Shown: positions 57,211-64,000 of the stretch, in pieces | Layout of the letters: every line of letters begins with the position of its first letter | Position numbering within the stretch: the first letter of the stretch is position 1 | Assembly: GCA_028564925.1 (NCBI GenBank) | Contig: CM053029.1 | Span: forward strand, 433,205,893-433,269,892 | Length of the DNA stretch: 64,000 bases | Direction of reading: 5' to 3' | Source of the DNA: Lithobates sylvaticus | Taxonomy: Eukaryota > Chordata > Amphibia > Anura > Ranidae | Program-made: the position numbers and the translations under genes | The notes under the pieces: model-generated | The model's input: the letters and a program-made list of their open reading frames with translations, nothing else | Told to the model about the DNA's origin: nothing | The model's database searches: none

Positions 57211-58384
57211 TATGCCCATCATTAGAAGTGGGTGGATGAAGGGAGGTATTCTAATGGTGGGCACACCCACCAATCAATCTCTTTTTTTCGTTCAGCCAAG
57301 AGGCTGCATGAAAAAAAAAAAGATTACAATATATGTCCAGTATGTTGCTGGACTTTGAATGATTATACCAGAATGATGCCTGCAGGTTTAGGTATCATCT
57401 TGGTATCATTCTTTTCAGCCAGTGATCGGCTTTCATGTAAAAGCAATTCTAGCGGGTAATTAGCCTCTAGACTGCTTTTACAAGCAGTGGGAGGGAATGT
57501 CCCCCCTCCCGGATATAAACCGCGCCATTGGGAAATTGGGAAAGCATTTTATCACACCAATCTTGGTGTGGTCAGATGCTTTGAGGGCAGAGGAAAGATC
57601 TAGGGTCTAATAGACCCCAATTTTTTCAAAAAAAGAGTACCTGTCACTGCCTATTGCTATCATAGGGGATATTTACATTCCCTGAGATAACAATAAAAAT
57701 CATAACAAAGAAAAAAAATGGAAGGAACAGTTTAAAAATAAAATAAAAAAGCTAAATAAATTAAAAAAAAACCAAAAAAAAAAAAAAAAAAGCACCCCTG
57801 CCCCCCCTTCTCTTGCGCAAAGGCGTACACAAGCGTTGGTCTGGCGTCATATGTAAACAGCAATTGCACCATGCATGTGAGGTATCACCGCGAAGGTCAG
57901 ATCGAGGGCAGTAATTTTAGCAGTAGACCTCCTCCGTGAATCTAATGTGGTATCATGTAAAGGCTTTTAAAGGCTTTTAAAAATGTATGTAGTTTGTCGC
58001 CACTGCGTGTTTGTGCGCAATTTTAAAGCATGTCGTGTTTGGTATCCATGTACTCGGCCTAAGATCATATTTTTTATTTCATCAAAAATTTGAGCAATAT
58101 AGTGTGTTTTAGTGCATTAAAATAAAAAAAAGTGTATTTTTTCCACAAAAAATGCGTTTGAAAAATCGCTGCGCAAATACTGTGTGGAAAAAAAAATGCA
58201 ACACCCACCATTTTAATCTGTAGGGCCTTTGCTTTAACATTATATATAGTGTTTGGGGGTTCAACGTAATTTTCTTGCAAAAAAAAAATATGTTTTCATG
58301 TAAACAAAAAGTGTCAGAAAGGGCTTTATCTTCAAGTGGTTAGAAGAGTGGGTGACGTGTGACATAGGCTTCTAAATGTTGTGC

Positions 58385-59460
58385 ATAAAATGCCAGGACA
58401 GTTCAACCCCCCCCCCAAATGACCCCATTTTGGAAAGTAGACACCCCAAGCTATTTGATGAGAGCAATGTTGAGCCCATTAAATATTTTTTTTTTTTGTC
58501 CCAAGAGATTGAATAATGAAAAGAAAAAATATATATATTTTTTTTACAAAAAGTTGTCACTAAATGATATATTGCTCAAACATGTCATGGGCATATGTGG
58601 AAATACACCCCAAAATACATTCTGTTGCTTCTCCTGAGTACGGGGATACCACATGTGTGGGACTTTTTGGGAGCCTAGCTGCGTACGGAACCCCAAAAAC
58701 CAATCACCGCCTTCAGGCTTTCTAAGGGTGTAATTTTTTTATTTCACTTCTCACTGCCAATCACAGTTTCGGAGGCCATGGAATGCCCAGATGGCAAAAA
58801 CCCCCCAAAATGACCCCATTTTGGAAAGTAGACACCCCAAGCTATTTGCTGAGAGGTATTGTGAGTATTTTGCAGATCTCGCTTTTTGTCACAAAGTTTG
58901 AAATTGAAAAAAAGAAAAAAAAAATGTTTTTTTCTTTACTTTCTTCATTTTCAAAAACAAATGAGAGCTGTAAAATACTCACCATGCCTCTCAACAAATA
59001 GCTTGGGGTGTCTACTTTCCAAAATGGGGTCATTTGGGGGGGTTTTGTGCTATTTTGGCATTTTATGGCCTTCGAAACGGTGATAGGTAGTGAGGAGTGA
59101 AATCAAAAATTTGCACCCTTAGAAATCCTGAAGGCGGTGCTTGGGTTTCGGGGCCCCGTACGCGGCTAGGCTCCCAAAAAGTCCCACACATGTGGTATCC
59201 CCATACTCAGGAGAAGCAGCAAAATGTATTTTGGGGTGCAATTCCACATATAACTATGGCATGTGTGAGCAATATATCATTTAGTGACAACTTTTTGAAA
59301 AAAAAAAAAATCTTTTTTATTTTTGTCTTTATTCAATCACTTGGGACTAAAAAAAAAAATATTCAATGGGCTCAACATGCCTCTCAGCAAATAGCTTGGG
59401 GTGTCTACTTTCCAAAATGGGGTAATTTGGGGGGGTTTTGTACTTCCCTGCCATTTTAGC
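58385..59460. repeat. Long inverted repeat inside copy 9
   Basis: Left half reads ccccattttggaaagtagac, ..ttctcctgagtacggggata, ..cccccaaaatgaccccattt; the right half has the inverse of each in reverse order (ccaaaatggggtcatttggg near 59020, gtggtatccccatactcagg near 59193, gtctactttccaaaatgggg near 59403). Arms are about 520 bases around a centre near 58920. One half recurs near 17140-17420 in copy 2. Confidence 0.8.
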
Positions 59461-60125
59461 ACCTCAAGAAATGAAATAGGCAGTCATAAATTAAAAGCGG
59501 TGTAAATTCCAGAAAATGTACTCTAGTTTGTAGACGCTATAACTTTTGCGCAAACCAATGAATATACGCTTATTGGCATTTTTTTTTTACTAAAGACATG
59601 TGGCTGAATACATTTTGGCCCAAATGTTTGACTAAAATTGAGTTTATTAGATTTTTTTTATAACAAAAAGTAGAAAATCTCTCTTTTTTTCAAAATTTTC
59701 GCTCTTTTTCCGTTTATATCGCAAAAAATAAAAATCACAGAGGCAATCAAATACCATCAAAAGAAAGCTCTATTTGTGGGAAGAAAAGGACGCAAATTTC
59801 GTTTGGTTACAAAATTGCATGACCGCGCAATTACCAGTTAAAGTAGTGCAGTGCGAAATTGAAAAAAGACCTCTGGTCCTTTGGCTGCCAAATGGTCCGG
59901 GGCTGAAGTGGTTAAAGAAGCCTATCCTGCTTCTAAACTAACACTGTTTTACTTCCTCCATAAACTCATCCCCCACAGCTATTACCTTTTGTATCAATTG
60001 AATCTTCCTTTTTAGATTGTAAGCTCTAGCGAGCAGAGCCCTCCGATTCCTCTTGTACCAAATTGTAATCAAACTAATCTAATGTCTGCCTTCATTTCGC
60101 AAACTGTTGGCGCTATATAAAACCT

Positions 60126-60126
60126 G

Positions 60127-60163
<37 letters not shown>
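60126..60163 (+). repeat. (AAT)n microsatellite at LINE 3' end
   Basis: About 12 AAT units; a short simple repeat is the normal 3' terminus of CR1/L2-like LINEs and marks the junction with the Tc1-like element. Confidence 0.9.
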
Positions 60164-60179
60164 CTACAAGCTTGGCACA

Positions 60180-61088
60180 CTTATTTTTGGGCAGTTTCTT
60201 CCATTCTTCTTTGCAGGACCTCTAAAGCTCCATCAGGTTGGATTGGGAGAGTCGGTGCACAGCCATTTTCATATCTTTCCAGAGATGTTCAATCAGGTTC
60301 ACATCTGGGCTCTGGCTGGGCCACATAAGGCTATTCACAGAGTTGTACCATAGCCACTTTTGTTATCTTGGCTGTGTGCTTAGGGTCATTGTCCTGTTGG
60401 AAGATGAAACTTCACCCCAGTCTGAGGTCCAGAGTGATCTGAAACAAGTTATCAAGGATGACTTCAGCTTTCATTCATCTTTCTCTAGATCCTGACTAGT
60501 CTCCCAGTTCTTGCAGCTGAATAACATTCCCACAGCATGATGCAGCCACCACCATGCTTCACTGTAGGGATGGTATTGGGCAGTTGATTAGCAGTGCCCG
60601 GTTTACACCAGACATGACGCTTGCCATTCAGGCCAAAGAGTTTAATCTTTATGTCATCAGACCAGAGAATTTTGTTTCTCGTGGACTGAGCGTCCTTCAA
60701 GTGCCTTTTGGCAAACTCCAGATGGACTGTCATGTGCTTTTTACTGAGGAGTGGCTTCCGTCTTCCCACTCTACCATACAGGCCTGATTGGTGGAGTGCT
60801 GCAGTGATGGTTGTTCTTCTGGAAGGTTCTCCTCTCTCTTTGTCAGCGCGACCATCGGGTTCTTGGTCACCTTCCTAAGACCTTTCTGCCCAGATTGCTC
60901 AGTTTTGCCGGGCGGCCCGCTTTAGGAAGAGTCCTGGTTGTTGCAAACTTCTTCCATTTACGGATGATGGAGGCCACCGTGCTCATTGGGACCTCCACGC
61001 TGTGGAAATTTTTCTGTACCCTTCTCTAGATCTGCACCTCGATACAATCCTGTCTCAGGGGTCTACAGACAATTCCTTGGACTCCATG
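60180..61088 (-). pseudogene. Tc1 transposase pseudogene
   Basis: From the ATG at 61088 (MESKELSVDP..) the minus strand runs through the helix-turn-helix region to the open stretch 60769-60485: [20 protein letters not shown], then [14 protein letters not shown] (first catalytic Asp in WSD) and [16 protein letters not shown]. The second-Asp region follows in broken frames. About 300 residues are covered in total, with several frame breaks. Confidence 0.8.
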
Positions 61089-61644
61089 GCTTGATTTATG
61101 CTCTGACATGCGCTGTCAATTGCAGGACCTTAAATAGACAGGTGTGTATCTTTCTAAATCATTTCCAATCAACTGAATTTACCACAGGTGGACTCCAATC
61201 AAGTTGTAAAACATCTCAATTTTGAGAGTCATGGCAACGGCTGTGAATACTTATGTACATGTGATTTTTTTTTTTTTTTTATAAATTTGCAAAATTTCAA
61301 ACAAACTTTTTTCACGTTGTCATTATGGGGTATTGTTTGTAGAATTTTGAGGAAAATAATGAATTTAATCCATTTTGGAATAGGGCTATAACAAAATATG
61401 GAAAAAGTGAAGCGCTGTGAATACTTTCTGGATGCACTGTAGGACCTTAGACAACTGATTTAACACTTAATATTAAATATTTCATTCATTCAGTGTTTTG
61501 TAATAATTTTTTAGATATCATAACCTATAGTATCTAGTATTTGTGTTATTTAAGCATAAAAATACCAATCAATGTAAGAATTAAATAGTATAGATGTGTC
61601 ATATATATATACTTTTCAAGGACTTTCAAGCTTTTAATACAAAC

Positions 61645-61752
61645 CATTGAAATAATGATTACAAGGAACTCTTGGCCCTGAAATTCTTCTACTGATCCAA
61701 CTTTAATGTCCATCAGATCAACAGTCCGCAAAAGGGTTCTTATTTTTTCAAC
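61645..61752 (-). CDS. mov10l1: MOV10L1 exon with helicase motif V
   Basis: Exactly 108 bp (36 codons, phase 0 at both ends) on the minus strand, from a tttctag acceptor to a gtttgt donor. It encodes [47 protein letters not shown] is SF1 helicase motif V of the UPF1/MOV10 group; [10 protein letters not shown] matches MOV10L1 rather than MOV10. The next exon (VRSCEES) follows in phase, as in IIIST-VRSNED of mammalian MOV10L1. The preceding exon (ending ..PYRKQ) was not found and should lie right of the window. The donor has T at +4, a weaker form. Confidence 0.93.
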
Positions 61753-62161
61753 CTAGAAATGAAATACTTTAGCTAGTCATCTGTTACAGTATAAATAGTA
61801 TATTAGACGTTATTTAAATTCATATTTACAGATTACTGCTCCAATTTTCAAACAATTGTCCTTATCTCCGACAAAGATTCCTAAAACAGTACTAAAACAA
61901 AAAGTCACTAGCATTAAGAAAACAGTCTATTTTATTGTTTTATTTTATTTTTAGTTCCTGTTTATCCTTATGTTTTTTTCCCCCAACTACATTTAACAGA
62001 CCAAGCTGTTCAGCAAAAGTGGAAGTTAAAGGGCTGAGACAGACCATTTAATACTGACAGTTGTGCATACAATGGTCTGATTTTAATCACTTAGTTAAAA
62101 CCCTTATCCCAAAAGGCAAAAAAATGGGAATTTTGCATTATCAGTAAATTCAGTATCAGTA
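61753..62161. other. mov10l1 upstream intron, unassigned part
   Basis: No exon or repeat feature recognised in about 410 bases after the acceptor. Confidence 0.5.
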
Positions 62162-62944
62162 TTAACCGCTCGCCGACCGCCTCATGCCGATATACGTCGG
62201 CAGAAGAGCACGTACAGGCAGAATCACGTACCTGTACGTTGACCTTTAAGAGATGGCCAGCACGCGCTCCCGCGGCAATCTCCATGAGTTGGGTGCCCGC
62301 GATCGCCTTGAGGGGAGGAAGAACGGGGAGATGCTAATGTAAACAAGCATCTCCCCGTTCTGCCTAGTGACAGTGTCACTGATCTCTGCTCCCTGTGATC
62401 GGAGCAGAGATCAGTGATGTGTCACACACAGCCATGCCCCCACAGTTAGAAACACACCCCTAGGACACACTTAACCCCTACACTGCCACCTAGTGGTTAC
62501 CCCTTCACTGCCAGTGTCATTTACACAGGAATCAGTGCATTTGTATAGCACTGATTGCTGTATAAATGACAATGGTCCCAAAAATGTCCGATGTGTCCGC
62601 CATAATGTCGCAGTTACGATAAAAATTGCTGATCGCCGCAATTTAAAAAAAAAAAAATAATATATATTAATAAAAATACCATAAAACTATCCCCTATTTT
62701 GTTAACACTATAACTTTTGCGCAAACCAATCAATCGCTTATTGCGTTTTTTTTTTTTTAGCAAAAATATGTAGAAGAATACGTATCGGCCTAAAACTGAT
62801 GAAAAAAAATAGTTTTTTTTATATATTTTTGGGGGATATTTATTATAGCAAAAAGTAAAAAATAATGTGTTTTTTTCAAAATTGTCGCTCTTTTTGTTTA
62901 TATCGCAAAAAATGGGTAAATTCTTCCGGGGGTAAAGTGGTTAA
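62162..62944. mobile_element. TTAA-bounded element, copy 10
   Basis: Begins TTAAccgctcgccgaccgcc and ends gggtaaagtggTTAA. It shares with copy 9 the opening agcacgtacaggcagaatca and with copies 4 and 5 the block ctgccagtgtcatttacaca, gtgtccgccataatgtcgca and acttttgcgcaaaccaatca. The right end lacks part of the usual module. Non-coding. Confidence 0.75.
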
Positions 62945-63239
62945 ATCGTTTGTTAAATTAAAATAAAAATAAATAAATAAATTATATTCTGGTCCTTTAA
63001 AGCATATTAAACAACAGTGCTTGTGCGGTGTAATCTGCCCCCCCTCTAAACTGTAAAAAAATAAAAAAATAAAAAATGAATGCGCCACTTCTTGTATGGA
63101 CTCTCTAAACAGACCACGATAACCAGGGGGCAGCTCCGCCCTGATCACCGTGGTCAAAGTGATAGGCTACCCTGCTCTTCTCTCTCCCCCCCTCTTTCCT
63201 GCCTGTCATCCCCCCCTCTGTCTCGACGGCGCCCCCCCC
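62945..63239. other. Unassigned low-complexity stretch
   Basis: A-rich runs and a C run at 63228-63245; no feature. Confidence 0.5.
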
Positions 63240-63259
63240 CCCCCCGCTATTGAGAAAAA

Positions 63260-63640
63260 AAAAAAAAACTATAATTGTCACTGCCAGACCACACTGTGTT
63301 AATCATTTTTTAAAATGAGCGCTGTAAATACCCATTTTCAGCTGACTTCAGGCCGTTCACGTGACTTGCAGCCACTCTACAGCTGAGACAGAGCTTTTGC
63401 GGGTGGAGCGGAGCAGCCAGGTGATCTCCCCGGGTGACGTCAGATGGAGATCATGGCTTCTCCCGCAGAAGTCATCCGTTGGAGCTTAAAAGCTGCCGCG
63501 AGTAACGTGACCGGCCTGAAGACAGCTGTAGATCAGTATTTACAGCGCTCGTTTTTAAAAATGGTTAACACAGTGTGCTATGCCAGCCTCTAATAGAGGG
63601 GCTGGCATAGACTTTTACAAATGGGTTCACAAACCCTTTA
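63260..63640. mobile_element. Fold-back MITE
   Basis: cacactgtgttaatcatttt..gagcgctgtaaata (63282-63325) is mirrored by tatttacagcgctcgttttt..aacacagtgtg (63536-63578). Inner mirrored blocks: cagctgacttcaggccg / cggcctgaagacagctg, and gatctcc.. / ..ggagatc. Outer termini are less clear. Non-coding. Confidence 0.65.
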
Positions 63641-63641
63641 A

Positions 63642-64000
63642 GTGCAGTACAGGACAGGAAGTCATAGACCATGGGTTATATGCCGCCAACTTCAGGTGAT
63701 TGGGTACTGGCAAAATCTTTGCTGGGAATGCCTAAACTGCATCCTCATATGCCCACTGTGTGGGACTCAAAGTTTTGTAGCAAGGAGAAAAATAGGACAG
63801 AGGAGAGGGACATGTAACCTGGACTGTACTCCAAGATATGACATTTACTGGTAAGTCAAAATTCATCAATTCAAATTAATCATACAGTACAAGACAGGGG
63901 ACAGGACATTCTTAACAATGGGATGTCCCCAAGCAATAAACTGAGAGGGGACAACACAGTAACAAACAGGCCCACAAAATGAAAGGTCAACAGAGCCTAA
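63642..64000. mobile_element. Possible DIRS-type terminus, runs off the right edge
   Basis: gtgcagtacaggacaggaag (63642) and acagtacaagacaggggaca (63883), tactggtaagtcaaaattca (63848) and cataccaggggatgtcc-like strings resemble the layout of the 40.26-40.49 kb DIRS terminus (cttaccataaaatcc, ccatagggacgtccc). I infer the start of another DIRS-type fossil; no coding part is in the window. Confidence 0.4.

Larger units (their letters stand above)
54862..59915. mobile_element. TTAA-bounded element, copy 9, 5.05 kb composite without transposase
   Basis: Begins TTAAccacttcccgaccacc and ends ggggctgaagtggTTAA; the LINE sequence resumes directly after, so TTAA is the target duplication. Inside, left to right: a GC-rich start; a tandem of about 350-bp units (55400-56215); 56360-56700 with the look of a promoter or 5' UTR; a small MITE (57114-57165); a palindrome (58385-59460); and the family module (59745-59780). 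TTAA targeting fits piggyBac or Kolobok. No transposase frame is visible, so it is non-autonomous. Confidence 0.7.
54798..60166. mobile_element. LINE 3' tail inserted in Tc1, itself split by copy 9
   Basis: 54798-54861 (ccaatctgccccctaatcta, gaggatccctgaaaacccct) continues at 59916 (agaagcctatcctgcttcta, attgtaagctctagcgagca, actgttggcgctatataaaa) and ends in the (AAT)n tract. It is the 3' end of an anuran CR1/L2-like LINE (SLKT.L..EAYP coding end followed by the 3' UTR and a short microsatellite). Inserted in the Tc1-like element at 54797/60167 and later hit by the TTAA element. Confidence 0.7.
54563..61441 (-). mobile_element. Tc1-like transposon, split by nested insertions
   Basis: Termini tacagtgcatctggaaagta (left) and tactttctggatgcactgta (right) are inverted and end in TA. 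The element's own sequence is 54563-54797 and 60167-61441, about 1.5 kb in total. The minus strand encodes the transposase from an ATG near 61088. A LINE tail and a TTAA-bounded element fill 54798-60166. Confidence 0.85.
51454..61644 (-). other. mov10l1: mov10l1 intron (10,191 bp) packed with transposons
   Basis: Bounded by a gtttgt donor (61644 downwards) and ttacag acceptor (51459-51454). It contains a CR1-type LINE tail, TTAA-bounded copy 8, and a Tc1-like element (54563-61441) split by a LINE tail and a 5-kb TTAA-bounded copy. 51454-51934 has nothing I can assign. At least 80 percent of the intron is repeat-derived by my boundaries. Confidence 0.85.

Noticed and set aside
61756-64000. Search for the preceding mov10l1 exon (ending PYRKQ)
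   Set aside because: No matching coding sequence with splice sites was found on the minus strand; it should lie beyond the right edge.
1-64000. tRNA or rRNA genes
   Set aside because: No cloverleaf-like block with intact A and B boxes and no rRNA core sequence was noticed; none is claimed.

Overview
The window looks like nuclear DNA of a ranid-type (anuran) frog. The evidence is its repeat content (Penelope-like, DIRS, CR1/L2-type and several Tc1-like elements, and abundant fold-back MITEs that I recognise from memory as typical of true frogs, not from any search) and one host gene whose protein sequence is vertebrate. Apart from that gene, almost every base that can be assigned belongs to a mobile element, often nested several deep.

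Host gene: three minus-strand exons of mov10l1, the germline piRNA-pathway RNA helicase, lie at 61645-61752, 51313-51453 and 50486/50490-50581. They encode the end of the SF1 helicase domain (motifs V and VI) and the C-terminus. The 10.2-kb intron between the first two holds a CR1-type LINE tail, a TTAA-bounded element, and a Tc1-like element split by a LINE tail that is itself split by a 5-kb TTAA-bounded element. Everything left of about 50.4 kb lies downstream of the gene and reads as a repeat graveyard.

Centrepiece (20690-32166): two near-identical Penelope-like retroelements (PLEs) lie 5'-to-5' in an 11.5-kb palindrome. Each has ORF1, then an RT with the PLE DKG motif and a GIY-YIG nuclease. 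The whole palindrome sits inside a Tc1-like element and is bounded by one perfect 16-bp target-site duplication, so it entered as a unit. Three smaller inserts share this plan (about 13-16-bp target duplication, inverted dimer, one copy with a longer 3' tail): 35709-36929 in another Tc1, 43480-43917 in a DIRS element, and probably 8461-8970. Two of the four carry a degenerate hammerhead-ribozyme-like motif with the same ACGCGT segment. This is the most interesting system in the window.

Other layout: 0-0.5 kb LINE endonuclease; 1.7-11.6 kb probable DIRS remains with many MITEs; 11.6-19.5 kb a second DIRS fossil (minus) with an LTR-type insertion and a tandem duplication; 32-40 kb Tc1-like elements and MITEs; 40.3-45.0 kb a third DIRS fossil with both inverted termini; 45.4-50.4 kb a cluster of TTAA-bounded elements; 50.4-64 kb the mov10l1 region. 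No rRNA, tRNA or CRISPR array was seen.
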